Position numbers and translations under genes: made by a program. 64,000 nt of DNA from assembly GCA_958450365.1 (NCBI GenBank), contig CAUEEP010000727.1, positions 2,175,501-2,239,500 on the forward strand, in the 5' to 3' direction. This stretch comes from Mesorhabditis belari. Its lineage: Eukaryota > Nematoda > Chromadorea > Rhabditida > Rhabditidae. The first letter of the stretch is position 1; each line of letters starts with the position of its first letter. This document shows, piece after piece, positions 21,607-32,269 of the stretch. Under the pieces are notes generated by a model. That model had not been told where the DNA came from and ran no database searches. It saw nothing but the letters and a program-made list of their open reading frames with translations.

Positions 21607-22145
21607 TGGGAACTTTTATTCAATTTCTGGCTTTCAATTCCTTCAACAATGGTGAAAATAAGAAAAAAACTTTTTCAGAAAACGTCTTAAAATGATTAGA
21701 AATCGATGTGAGAACAGAGCTAAAAGCTAAAAGTTCACCGATAGTCTCTCTTTTAGTCTCGAAAAAAGAAAAAGGACTTCACCCTTGTCTTATCTCAAAA
21801 CTTTCTTTTCTTTTTTTTTGAAAAACTCAGAAAAGATTTTTAAATTTTTTAAAGTACCTTCTTTGCAAAACAAACCAAAAAAAAACAAAAGCAAAACAAA
21901 AAAGTCTCAAAAAACTCAAGCAGTGAATTTGTTCTTTAATGAGACAAAAAGTGATATCAGACAAAAACGCTTCCCTACGTGCACACACTCAACTTTTATA
22001 AGTTTACACACGATTTATTTGACGCCTCACAAGTTTCGAATGGTTCAGAATTAGCGTGAGCAGAAAAAGAAGAGATTTTCATCTCATTCAACGAGTGGCC
22101 TCTAAGCCTATCGGATCTTAATCCGATTGATTTTTCAGTCTGGTC

Positions 22146-22322
22146 TGCAGCAAAGAAAGCTGCAGCAAAGAAAGCTGCAGCAAAGAAAGCTGCAGCAAAG
22201 AAAGCTGCAGCAAAGAAAGCTGCAGCAAAGAAAGCTGCAGCAAAGAAAGCTGCAGCAAAGAAAGCTGCAGCAAAGAAAGCTGCAGCAAAGAAAGCTGCAG
22301 CAAAGAAAGCTGCAGCAAAGAA
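22146..22322. repeat. 15-bp minisatellite, ~12 perfect copies
   Basis: The unit TGCAGCAAAGAAAGC is repeated without visible change. Depending on frame it would encode AAKKA, QQRKL or CSKES repeats. No supported gene uses it. Confidence 0.9.
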
Positions 22323-22629
22323 TTTGTTTGAATTTTTGTTTTTGTCATTTGTTTTTTGGACATTCTTTGGGGTTTTCTTTATTAATTTTTGTCCTTTTTG
22401 AAGAACTATTCAAGATTTCAACGCTGAAATTGAAAAACTTTGCATTTTTTCAGTTCTGTTCATCATTCATCACCTCAGATATTTTTATGTAAATGTTCAT
22501 GTTTGAAAACTCGAATCATTTCGTTTATTTCCGATATTTATTAATGAATCTAATAAAAAGAAAGCTCTATTATGCGATTTAAACAATAATTTACAAAAAC
22601 AAACAAAAAAACGAACAAACAAACAAACT

Positions 22630-22767
22630 TTAAATATTTTCCTCGAATAGTTTTTGCCGCCTTTGTGATTGGTAATTTTTCGAAATCAAATAAGATTTAC
22701 CCAAGCAAATGAATGAGAGAAGAATGATTTTCACGACAATCAAAACTGTGAACCCGATCCAACTCAT
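22630..22767 (-). CDS. Repeat-borne 45-residue membrane micro-ORF, copy 2
   Basis: The frame starts MSWIGFTVLIVVKIILLSF, continues ICLGKSYLI, and ends in a basic tail KLFEENI and TAA. It matches copy 1 residue by residue after the first few. The preceding ~170 bp, absent from copy 1, runs from GTGTGAG to TTCACAG and could be an intron. Expression unknown. Confidence 0.3.
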   Translation of the reverse strand: MSWIGFTVLIVVKIILLSFICLGKSYLISKNYQSQRRQKLFEENI

Positions 22768-22984
22768 CGAAGAAAAATGAAAAAGTTTTAAAAGAAGAGA
22801 AATTGAATGAGAAAACACAAGTTTTTACCAAATTTAAATAGGTTTTTTGCAAGAAAAATACGAATAAAAGAACTTTCTCACACAAAAATCGACTCCCACT
22901 ACTCAGCAATTACCTAGAAAAAGCCCTTTGTAAATTGTATACGTTCCTAGGTATAAACGGATGTGGACTAGAATTTGGGTTAAG

Positions 22985-23283
22985 TTAAAGAGAGTGGATC
23001 CCTTTTGATATCCCGCCATCTCCAACACACCGACAACCCAACTCAACTCCTCCAACGTATTAGAGGGGAGTCCCTGTGAAATGACCGACCTGTACTTGCA
23101 CTGCAGTTGCATAGACCCGGAAGATACGTATCTTTATTTACAGTAATACAATAAGATGAATAGATTAGAAATGAGTGTAAGGGGAAGGGGGGACTCCTAA
23201 TGAGAGTCTCATTTGCCCTCCTAGGCAATCCTAAGGACCGCCCCTTCTCGGCAATAAAAGGGATAAGCACAGAGGAGAACACA
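22985..23283 (-). mobile_element. Possible solo LTR
   Basis: Read on the - strand, ~300 bp starts TGTTCTCCTCTGTGCTTATC, contains AATAAAGATACGTATC as a possible poly(A) signal region, and ends ...GGGATATCA. It is less AT-rich than the flanks and absent from repeat copy 1. A clear target-site duplication is not seen, so this is tentative. Confidence 0.3.
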
Positions 23284-23826
23284 TTTGCATAAGATTAGAC
23301 AAAGCATTCAATGATAACAATAGTAACTAAAATATCAGTTTGGCGCGGAGCTGACAATTGATGACGTCAATCGATCGAAAAAAAGTCGAATATTACCTCA
23401 GAGAATGCTTTAAATAAATTACAACGAAAAAAAATCGAATGTTTTCGAAATCGAAAATTGGTCATCAATTAGATAAATAGATTAGAGTTGAAACCTTGGC
23501 GTAAGCAGATGCTTTTTGCAGTTTTTTTTTATTTTTTGGTCTTGCGACGAAACGCAGAATAAATGATTCACTATAAAAAAAAGGTTTCTGGTAAACATTT
23601 CGCCCATTTAGACCGATAGGCTAGATCAATTTATCAAAAATTTTCCGCTTCGACTTATACAACTCATTTAACAAGCGCTTAAAAGAGAAAAACCAAACCA
23701 AACCAAAGCAAACCTACAATCTGGACCAAACCAATTCAATTCGAAAAACTCAAACGACTAGTAAAAAGCATTAAACGATTGAGTTGATTGTGAAGTGAAG
23801 ATGTTGCCTTCGATTCTGGTTTTCGA

Positions 23827-24115
23827 CTCCCACTACTCAGCAATTACCTAGAAAAAGCCCTTTGTAAATTGTATACGTTCCTAGGTATAAACGGATGTGG
23901 ACTAGAATTTGGGAGGGCAAATACCAAATACTTGATGGTTGACGGCGTCCGGACCCGCTCATTCATAATCGGCTACGACATATAGATTGAACAATAATAA
24001 AAACGCGCAATATATGTTTTTTTTTTTTCCTTTTTCAAAGGTCTTTTATTGTTACATTACGATATCGGACGTCCGACAGATCGAACAATAAAAAACGGGT
24101 TAATATATGTTGTTA
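23827..24115. repeat. Composite repeat, inverted relative to 26175-26610
   Basis: Contains the CTACTCAGCAATTACC tract, then GGGAGGGCAAATACCAAATA, the TCCGGACCCGCTCATTCATA block and GGACGTCC-type sequence. The same blocks occur in inverted order at 26175-26610, in intron 1 of the C19orf12-like gene. Confidence 0.75.
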
Positions 24116-24423
24116 CTTTTGCAATTTTGCGCTTTTCAAAGAAATTTTATTGTCTTTTTTGAGTTTTTTTTTTTGTTTTCCTATTGAATGCATCACAATT
24201 CAAAAACATTCAGCAAATTGTCTTTTTTATGTAATGAATGCTCAATAGCAAAAGTAAAGTCAAAATTTCTTGATTGTTTTGTCGCAAAATTTCTTCTCAA
24301 CTCTATTTCTTTTCAAATTTTCTCACTTTTCAATTTGTTTGGCCAGTTCAAAAGCTTCCATAACTTAGCTGTACACGGTATTCTCTTCAAATCACGAGTT
24401 GACCGTTCCATTTGTGACGACTA

Positions 24424-24508
24424 GGCTCTTGAACTTTCGCAGCCTGCCACTGTAAAACGACAGTGCCACTGTCGTTTTACAGTGGCAGGCTACGGAAGTT
24501 CAAGAGCC
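24424..24508. repeat. Near-perfect 42-bp-arm hairpin
   Basis: GGCTCTTGAACTTTCGCAGC...AAACGACAGTG is followed at once by its reverse complement with about two mismatches. It ends a 24180-24423 segment that is the inverse of 1060-1340. Confidence 0.85.
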
Positions 24509-25199
24509 ACTAACAGACAGTAAAAAGAAGAAGAAAATGAGTAGAAAACGTTACATTCAAATAATCACCTTTCAAATTGGAGACAATTTTCTATTTTCTT
24601 GTAGATGATTTTCGATCTATTTCAGTCAGTTCACCGATAAAACACTTTTAGAAATAAACCATCAATAATTAGCTCTCTAGTGCACTCGCTAAAAGCAATT
24701 AACAAATATTTATGATAAAAACAAAAAACGGTCAAAAATGACAAAGTAAAACAATAAAAAACTGAAGATTTTTCTTCAATGTTTTTAAAACTTTCAAGTA
24801 TGCCAAGCCTAGGCGGCAGTAATCGACAGGGTTTGGTTCATCACCTAGAAATATTTCTTTTTTGAATTTATTCTTTTTTTTTAAAAGACGATACTGGTTT
24901 TCTTGTCACAAGCTATAAACTCTTCACCTGAAATTCTCTGTCAGAGCTTTAAAAAAGTAATTTTTCCTAAGTTTCAGTAGATCCGTATTACTTATTGATA
25001 AATGTAGATAGCTTGGTCTGAACGTAAGTCTTTAACTTCGATCCAAGTCTGGTCCAAATGCAAATCGATTGAAATTTTTCCTGTTCAGACGGGTTTGGGA
25101 TATGAATGATTGGAGATAAAATGTTTGTTTTCTATCGCTCTCACGCTTAAAATACCCAGAACAATCGGATTCTCCTCTTTGACCAAGTTTTGCGAAAAG

Positions 25200-27279
25200 T
25201 TATTTTTGATAAAGCTAATAAAATGACAAATAAACATTGAAAACTTGAACTTTTAACACTTATCACAGAAATTCCCGTACCTGAAGGAGCATATTGAGCA
25301 TCATTTCTTTGTTCTCAATCAAACCAAACCATATTTTGTAATCTTCTACTGAAATTGATCCAACAAGTGATTGAACCTGAATAAGACTTTGTTAAAGGAA
25401 AGCTAAATCTCAAAAATAACCTTCTCAACAATTTCGGCTTTTCGAGCTTCGGGGAGATTTTTATAGTAGGTGACCAAACCCTAAAAATTCAATCGATCGT
25501 CGACAACTTTACGAGATTTTCTTGTAAATTCTTAAAACTTTTAAACTCGAACACAATTAGTTAAAGACAAGACGATGTAGAGAATCAAAAACGTACTTAC
25601 ACTATAATCTGGAGTGGTAAAGTAGCCGATGACTCCGCCGAGAAGAGCGCCAAGAAAAGCGCCATTTTTTCCACCAATTGCTCCTCCAACAGCCGTTCCT
25701 GCACCAGCAAACAGTGATTGACGAGCAACGCCAGTGAATGTTTCTTTTAACTTCTGAAAATAGAAAATACCGTAAATCCTCTATTAGAGCGGCATCTCGT
25801 AATGCTAATTTTGACAGTTCACAGATCCAACTTTTTCCAAAAAAATTTTCTCCAAAAGTGCTTAAAATGATGCATATGGGTCTTAATTATAATTTAAAAG
25901 TGATGACAGTAAAATTCAAATCGATTCTGGAAAAAATTTTGACTAAAAACTTCTTGAGAAAAAAATCATCATCTCAGGGATTTTCGAGGGTAAACTCAAA
26001 AAAATTTGATACCAATCAACGCAGAATTTAATTCACTACAAAATGATATAATATTGTTTTTTTACATTTATACGAGGGGTTAGAACCATGGATATACATG
26101 GATATACATTTTTGGTCTCTTTATACATTAAATGTCTTTTTCGTATATTTTAGACCAAAAAGAATCGAATTAGAGTGATTTATATATGTTGTGTCCGATT
26201 TAGATTTCCGTCCGATTTAGATTCAATCTAAATCGGACGTCCTGAAAAATAATATAAGCATGCTTAATATATGTTCTTAAGCGTTTTCTGTAGTTTTTAA
26301 CTTTAGTAGGACAATAGTAAGCATTCAATAGGAAAACAAGAAAACAAAAAATTCTCAAAAAAAGACAATAAAATTTCTTTGAAAAGCGCAGAAAATTGCA
26401 AAAAACGCTTAAGAACATATATTAAGCACGTTTATATTATTGTTCAATCTATATGTCGTAGCCGATTATGAATGAGCGGGTCCGGACGCGTCCAACCATC
26501 AAGTATTTGGTATTTGCCCTCCCAAATTCTAGTCCACATCCGTTTATACCTAGGAACGTATACAATTTACAAAGGGCTTTTTCTAGGTAATTGCTGAGTA
26601 GTGGGAGTCGATTTTTGTGTGAGAAAGTTCTTTTATTCGTATTTTTCTTGCAAAAAACCTATTTAAATTTGGTAAAAACTTGTGTTTTCTCATTCAATTT
26701 CTCTTCTTTTAAAACTTTTTTCCTTTTTCTTCGATGAGTTCGATCGGGTTCACAGTTTTGATTGTCGTGAAAATCATTCTTCTCTCATTCATTTGCTTGG
26801 GTAAATCTTATTTGATTTAGAAAAATTACCAATCGATCGATATAATAATAAAATTGAACTGAATTATTACCAAATTTTGCAATTGATTTTTAGTTTTTTT
26901 GTGGTAAAAATGTGCCTATCTTTTGTATTTGAACAAATCGAATTTAAAAAATTCGGACAACTAGGCTAAAAAGTTCTAGATTCAATTCCGGAATACCTAA
27001 TTTTGTCATCGATTTTGGATGGTTTTTTGGTGAAAATTGAAACTAAAATAAAAGCTGCGTGGCAAAAGATTTGCGGAAAAATGAACTCAAAGAAATTTTG
27101 GTGAAGAGAAGAGAAAAATTAGACGAAAACTTCCTTTTACCACTATTTTTTGTTTCTTCGAAAAGGTTTTTTGATTCAAAATTCAATACTAACTAATCTA
27201 TTATAAAAGCAAGATAAGCACTCACGTCATCAATTTCCAAGCTATCCACAACCATATTGTAGTATTGTTGCACGGCCAT
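25200..27279 (-). CDS. C19orf12-like small Gly-rich membrane-associated protein
   Basis: Exons on the - strand: 27226-27279, 25601-25753, 25421-25480, 25281-25376 and a short last exon 25200-25214 (less certain). All phase 0; about 125 residues. The product starts MAVQQYYNMVVDSLEIDD. It has a Gly-rich hydrophobic hairpin (GAGTAVGGAIGG, FLGALLGGVIGYF, about residues 34-64). It then has a helical part with YKNLPEARKAEIVEK and NKEMMLNMLLQ. Human C19orf12, linked to mitochondrial membranes and MAM contacts, has the same order: glycine hairpin, then LPP-x-Q helices. The human protein ends in a longer tail, so the last exon may be wrong. The 1.47-kb intron 1 carries repeat arms and micro-ORF copy 3. 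Confidence 0.7.
26175..26610. repeat. Composite repeat arm in intron 1 of the C19orf12-like gene
   Basis: It begins with the TGTGTCCGATTTAGATTTCC palindromic element end, continues through AAGCGTTTTCTGTAG, then ATGTCGTAGCCGATTATGAA and GGTATTTGCCCTCCCAAATT. Its blocks are inverted copies of 23827-24115. Confidence 0.75.
26734..26820 (+). pseudogene. Micro-ORF copy 3, cut by TAG
   Basis: Starts MSSIGFTVLIVVKIILLSF and continues ICLGKSYLI, where TAG replaces the serine or tyrosine codon of the other copies. Downstream similarity stops within ~15 bp. Confidence 0.5.
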
Positions 27280-27504
27280 TGTTCACACCAAAAATTGTTT
27301 AAGTTTAAGCTAAAATTTGAATGAGTAAGTGAAACTTAAAATTAAGTAAAACATATAGCTAAGAGATAAAATAGATAAAAAAATATAGAGCTGAATATCT
27401 CCTTTCATTTTCTTTCGTAAAATTAAGGCACTTTCCTACAAATATTCAATATAGCAAATGACTTATTAATTACGAGAATGAAATGAAAATGTTCACAATG
27501 ATAA

Positions 27505-27914
27505 GGGGGTGGGACAAATGCGACCTTTTTTTTTGCGCACCTGGACATTTGCGCACCTTTTTTTCGCTGAAAAAGGCCTTAGGAAAGGTCGTAGAGCTTC
27601 GAAAATATTTCCATACAAGGGAATCGTATGCGTAGATTCCGAATTTCGACAAATCAGACCTCGCTGACACGTCAAATTTCGGCTAAAAGGCAAAAACTGC
27701 GGAAAAGCGTTAAGTTGCGTAGTTTTTGCCTTTTAGCCCAAATTTGACGTGTCAGCGAGGTCTGATTTGTCGAAATTCGGAATCTACGCATACGATTCCC
27801 TTCTATGAAAACATTTTTGAAGCTCTACGACCTTTCCTAAGGCCTTTTCCAGCAAAAAAAAAGGTGCGCAAATGTCCAGGTGCGCAAAAAAAGGTCGCAT
27901 TTGTCCCACCCCCC
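27505..27914. mobile_element. hAT-like MITE with 8-bp target duplication AATGATAA
   Basis: Termini GGGGGTGGGACAAATGCGAC and inverse. Exact AATGATAA lies on both sides (27497-27504, 27915-27922). The long arms mirror each other around about 27710. Confidence 0.9.
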
Positions 27915-27925
27915 AATGATAAGCT

Positions 27926-28550
27926 AGAATTCGTCGATTTCAAAAAGTCACTTATTAATCACGAGAATAAAATGAAAAGTCAATAAAAATTTTTTTTTTT
28001 ACCAAAAGAATTTTAGGATCCAATAGAATTCTCTCGTAAAACTGAGAAAAAAAAAGACTTTTCTCAGCAAGACTCCTTATCAGCAATTAAAATAGAACTT
28101 TCGACCCTTTTTGCATTCACTTTTGAAACTTTTGTGACAAAAAAAAACAAAAACATATCTTTTTGACTTGCAGCAAATATGTATTCAAGCTTTCAACCGC
28201 ACAAATTAAGCCAATTTCTGATTTGGAAGCACAGCTTTGACGCTGAAAAAATACTGTTAAAATAACTTTCAAAAATTAGTTGTTATTCTTAATGATCAAA
28301 TTTTATGAAAAACTCGGGGATGGGACAAATGCGACCTTTTTTGCGCACCTGGACATTTGCGCACCTCAGCATGACTAGCTGCTTATCAGTCTCTTGCTTC
28401 TCAGTGCTTATCAGAGAAAAGTCCTTTTCTCAGTTTCACGAGAGAATTCTATTGCATCCGAAAATTCTTTTGGCAATAAAAAAACTATTTTCATTGACTT
28501 TTCATTTCATTCTCGTGATTAATAAGTCACTTTTTGAAATCGACAAATTC
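27926..28550. repeat. Imperfect palindrome, arms ~150 bp
   Basis: 27926-28082 (GAATTCGTCGATTTCAAAAA ... CTCAGCAAGACTCCTTATCA) is the approximate inverse of 28390-28550. A fragment of the GGGACAAATGCGACC MITE lies inside at 28317-28370. Another partial copy of the arm is at 27450-27495. Confidence 0.7.
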
Positions 28551-28552
28551 TA

Positions 28553-29073
28553 TTAGGTTGATGCAAAAGTCTTTTTCATTTTTTTCGTACCTCTTTTGAA
28601 AAATAACAAAGTCATCAATTAACCTATGGTTTGCTCTAAATGAAAAGTGTTTATTGTTGAATTTCCCATCTTTTTAAGTCAATTTGGGTTCACTTTCAAG
28701 CAAATTCGAGAGTGAAAACGGGTTTTTCATAAAAATCTATAAAAACCTCTATAAAGAAATTGGCTGAATCAATTTCTCTGAAAATCTGAAAAAATATCGA
28801 ACTTTTTGTGCTCTATCTTTTATTTATTAACATCAAGATTGGTTTCCTTAGCTAAAGCGTCTAAAATGCATCATCGAGCCGTCGCCTTTTTTGACTACCC
28901 GACTTCAGGCTCTCAAAAAAATCTAGACATAAGACATTTTAAACTCGTTTTAATGTCATTTTGCAGAAAAATAATTGGCCTTTCGAATGCAATAAACCGT
29001 TGTTCAATTGGTGCATTTGTTACTTTTTAACGGAAGTACGAAAAAAATGAAAAAGACTTTTGCATCAACCTAA
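28553..29073. mobile_element. 521-bp mariner-type MITE, copy 1
   Basis: TA-flanked. Termini TTAGGTTGATGCAAAAGTCT and inverse. Nearly identical, inverted, to 62643-63163. No transposase; the 74-codon frame inside is shared by both copies but resembles no protein. Confidence 0.92.
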
Positions 29074-29110
29074 TACTAGATATAAAAGAGCATTATTTGT
29101 CCTTTAATAA

Positions 29111-29225
29111 TAGGTTGATGCATAAGTCTTTTCGTTTTTTTCGTACTTCTGTTAAAAAGTAACAAATTCACCAATTAATCTATAGTTTGCTCTATAAAAA
29201 AAGTGTTTTTTTGTTCAATTACAAA
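29111..29225. mobile_element. Partial mariner-type MITE
   Basis: Starts TAGGTTGATGCATAAGTCTT and matches the left ~115 bp of the 42181-42700 copy. It has no right end. Confidence 0.75.
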
Positions 29226-29600
29226 ATTGACAAAATTTTAAAAAGCTGCTATGCATAAAAAGTTTTTTAAAAAACCAGTCAAATGAGAAGTGGAAACATG
29301 AAATGTTTTTTTGAAAGTTTTCGAGAATAAAGAAAGTGATGGTCCGGGTTATCCACATTTTGATCAAAAATGTCGATGTGGAGGAGATACTATTAGAGAT
29401 GGAACGCCTACCAGATCAATTAGAAAATGTACTATCGTTTGCAAAAAAGACTAATACAAAGTTTTTTTTGTCTTTAAAATATCTGAATTGAAACTTAAAA
29501 TCATACTCTACAAGAGAACTATTTTAAACGTTGAAAAATGTTTATTCTTGAACTCATAAAAGAAAAGAAAAAGAAAATGGACAGACGAGAACCTTTTAAT

Positions 29601-29676
29601 CTAGCGCGATTGAATCCTCGACCTCTCGACTAAGATACAAGACTCTTAGCCAGTCAGCCAGTCAGCCATTTACGCG
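29601..29676 (-). tRNA. Degenerate tRNA-like sequence
   Basis: On the - strand, A box-like TGGCTGACTGG and B box-like GGATTCAATCG have tRNA spacing, with AGTCTTGT in the anticodon region as in the 5928 copy. The TGGCTGAC unit is duplicated and the stems are poor. Likely a tRNA-derived relic. Confidence 0.35.
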
Positions 29677-29848
29677 ATCATGGGCATTCAGCTCTTTGGA
29701 AGAATGGACTATCATTGTGTATTGAAAAGTGAGAACTTTATATTTACCGTATTTTCTCTAATAGTAGTGCACCCTGCTCGTCGTCTAAATTACTCGAAAT
29801 CTCGAAAAGCGCTTATAAGAACCTATCGATGTGTGGTCGGAAAATGTA

Positions 29849-31114
29849 TTAGGTTGGCAACTAAATAATGGCCCTCGCCCTTTTTTGATAAAATCTTTTA
29901 ATCTTTGCGTTTAATCTACCCTCGCTTGTTGTTAATTGAATATTACTGAATTTATGGTGCATTATTATACGTTTTTTACTTTCCTTGATTTGATACTTTT
30001 CAAATAATTTTGTTTAGAAATGGAAGATCTCAAATATCGAATGCGTGTCTGTCTCTGGTACGACTACAAACAAGACAAAACAGCTGCCGAATCCCACAGA
30101 GATTTATTGCGAGTTTTTGGTGATGAAGCTCTTTCCGAAACACAATGTAAGAGATGGTATCGACGGTTCAAGGAAGGGGATGAAAGTCTTGAAGATGAGC
30201 CTCGCCAAGGACGACCCGAACTTCTGCAGAACGATATTTTGGAAGCAGCTTTAAAGGAGGATCCAAGTCAAACATCACGCGAGCTAGGGGATCGATTGGG
30301 CTTTTCGCATACTGCAATCGAAAAGCGACTTCATGCATTGGGGAAAAGTAACCGCAGTGGAAAGTGGATTCCGCATGAATTGAGCGAAGAAAATAAGGCT
30401 ACTCGTGTTATCACAGCTGGAATACTACTAAAACTTGCGAAAAAGGGAAGCTTCTTGGATTCCATTGTTACTTCTGATGAAAAATGGATCTTTTATGATA
30501 ATCGAACGCGAAAACGACAGTGGCTTAGCACAAACGAAGACCCAAAACCAACTCCGAAGCCGGATATTCACTTAAAGAAAACTCTCCTCTGTGTGTGGTG
30601 GAGTTCTCGTGGGTTGGTGCATTTCGAGGTTCTCAAAAGCCGGCAAACGGTTAATTCAGAACTCTATTCGTCTCAACTACATCGTGTAGATCAAGCAATT
30701 CGCTCTCAAGGACTCGAACCCTCTTCAATTCATTTTCTCCATGATAACGCAAAACCACACACTGCAAAACTTACAATGGAGAAAATTGAGGAGTTGGGCT
30801 GGAATGTTCTTCCTCATGCGCCATACAGCCCGGATATGGGGCCTAGTGATTACCATCTTTTTCGATCGATGCAACACTTTCTAGCCGAGAAAAAGTTCAA
30901 TGACCTTGACGAAGTCCGAATTTCAGTGCAGAAGTTCTTTGACGATCAACCAGAAGAATTTTTCAAGAGAGGAATCCAGTTGCTCCGTCAAAAGTGGAAA
31001 GAAGTAATAAAGAATGACGGAGAATACCTTTTGGATTGATGTTGATATTTGTTCATCTTGTTAATAAATTTTTTGTTTTTACTGAAAAGGGCCATTATTT
31101 AGTTGCCAACCTGA
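29849..31114 (+). mobile_element. Full-length mariner transposon
   Basis: 1266 bp with TA on both sides (29847-29848 and 31115-31116). The terminal repeats AGGTTGGCAACTAAATAATG(GCCC) are identical over at least 24 bp. It carries one uninterrupted transposase gene. The termini are of the TTAGGTTGGCAACTAA type found in mariners. Confidence 0.96.
30020..31039 (+). CDS. Mariner transposase, intact D,D34D
   Basis: 339 residues, the normal mariner length, with no intron or stop. The N-terminal paired-type DNA-binding region includes a helix-turn-helix (SETQCKRWYRRFKEGD) and SQTSRELGDRLGFS. The linker motif appears as WIPHEL (116-121). The catalytic triad is D153 (TSDEKWIFYD), D242 (HDNAKPHTA) and D277 (YSPDMGPSDYHLF), the last two separated by 34 residues, which defines D,D34D mariners. 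The usual SPDLAPSDYHLF reads SPDMGPSDYHLF. With matching termini this copy could be functional. The neighbouring TTAGGTTGATGC MITEs share only the first eight terminal bases with it. Confidence 0.96.
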   Translation: MEDLKYRMRVCLWYDYKQDKTAAESHRDLLRVFGDEALSETQCKRWYRRFKEGDESLEDEPRQGRPELLQNDILEAALKEDPSQTSRELGDRLGFSHTAIEKRLHALGKSNRSGKWIPHELSEENKATRVITAGILLKLAKKGSFLDSIVTSDEKWIFYDNRTRKRQWLSTNEDPKPTPKPDIHLKKTLLCVWWSSRGLVHFEVLKSRQTVNSELYSSQLHRVDQAIRSQGLEPSSIHFLHDNAKPHTAKLTMEKIEELGWNVLPHAPYSPDMGPSDYHLFRSMQHFLAEKKFNDLDEVRISVQKFFDDQPEEFFKRGIQLLRQKWKEVIKNDGEYLLD

Positions 31115-31586
31115 TAGCTGACGATGAGATCTTGTGGGGATTTGAGTGTTGAGCTTCTGCAAAAGCTTGGAAACCGTCAAATAGGTATAAACTCGGCTCG
31201 GTGCGGTGCACTACTATTAGAGAAAATACGGTATAAGTTTGGTGAAGCCTTTGAGGCTGTCGTTTCCGCTGTACTTGTGGATTTTGTGTTAGGTAGACGC
31301 GTTTTTAGCACTTCTTTGGAATGAGACTCGGAACTTGAAGAAGACCAGTCGAAATGAAGATGTGGCACTTGCGACCTTTTTCCGAGAAAATCCTTGGTTA
31401 GCGCTTTAAAACGTGGTGAAACTACCGTATCCCCAATTTGCGCGAAATTTCATTTTTTTTTTCATTCTTGTTCATTTCATTTTATCCTTTTTGCATTTTT
31501 TCAACATTTCAACGTTTTCTTCAACTAAAAAGTGACAAAAGCAAAGCTTCCGCCATAGAAAATCATAAAAGCCACTTAATTTAACA

Positions 31587-31992
31587 TTAGTTGGCATCAA
31601 GTTCGTGGAGCAGATCGTCGGAAAGCAAGTGGGTCTAAAACACATAACAAACAAAGCTTCCGTCACAGAAAATCACATCACGAACGCTTTTCATTTGAGT
31701 TCCAAAAGCTGGGTCCAGTCTATGGGCAGATGTGCCATATAAAATTTTAATTTTTGATTCCAGACGCTCAACCGGATCGATTTTGGTGTTTTTGGACTAT
31801 TTTTGATAATATAAAATCAAAACTATAGGGGGTTTCCGATCCGATTTTCCGAAAAGTTTTTTTTTAGGAGATCCGGCCCTACAGGTCACCTGATCTGTTT
31901 CTGGGCATCTACAAACAACATAACAATAGATAACTGAGATGGCTATTTCACGTGGAAATCGACGTTTGATCACTCAGCCCACATAATCGCAT
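31587..31992 (-). CDS. Hypothetical 75-residue protein
   Basis: Four exons on the - strand: 31952-31992 (ATG at 31992), 31890-31908, 31677-31796, 31587-31634 (TAA). Phases are consistent and introns are 43, 93 and 42 nt. The main exon reads SKNTKIDPVERLESKIKILY, then GTSAHRLDPAFGTQMKSVRD. The last ends THLLSDDLLHELDAN. It looks like a small helical, soluble protein; I do not recognise it. The first two exons are less certain than the last two. The 31240-31580 stretch to its left has no gene. Confidence 0.5.
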
Positions 31993-32269
31993 ACAATTTC
32001 ATACCAAAATATGTTGTCGTGATTGTTTCATTGGTTGGGCTTTTAATAAAATGACATCGCTTTTGTTTACATACAAAACGATTGTGCTCATTTTCTGAGA
32101 GTATAAAGCAACAGATTCAGATGCTATGCTCATTCAAAATAGCCCTTTTCATCACTTTATCTGTTTTTTTTTTATAAATTCACCTTGGTTTCACCTTTAA
32201 AGCATGTAGGCATCTTCGGTTAAATTTCATTTTATGTTTTAGAGGGAAAACTAGACATTTTATATCACT

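Larger units (their letters stand above)
22345..23810. repeat. Dispersed repeat unit, copy 2 (inverted)
   Basis: Inverted counterpart of 1345-2270 with an extra ~440 bp at 22905-23340. It includes the micro-ORF copy at 22630-22767 and the tract CTACTCAGCAATTACCTAGA, which recurs at 23827 and inverted at 26580. A possible solo LTR lies inside at 22985-23283. Confidence 0.75.
29745..31233. mobile_element. Non-autonomous element split by a mariner insertion
   Basis: Inverted termini TACCGTATTTTCTCTAATAG (29745) and its inverse ending at 31233 extend to GTAGTGCACC. Removing the mariner at 29849-31114 and one TA leaves about 220 bp, a normal MITE size. Confidence 0.85.

Noticed and set aside
22139..22322. 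CRISPR-like array
   Set aside because: Contiguous tandem units without spacers, in a eukaryotic genome.
22127..22363. Repetitive frames QQRKL and LLQLSLLQ over the 15-bp array
   Set aside because: By-product of a 15-bp period (multiple of three) without stops.
28806..29030. 74-codon frame repeated at 62686-62910
   Set aside because: It lies inside near-identical MITEs and resembles no protein. Identity reflects recent transposition, not selection.
31472..31666. 64-codon - strand frame
   Set aside because: Overlaps a better-supported spliced model (31587-31992) in another frame.
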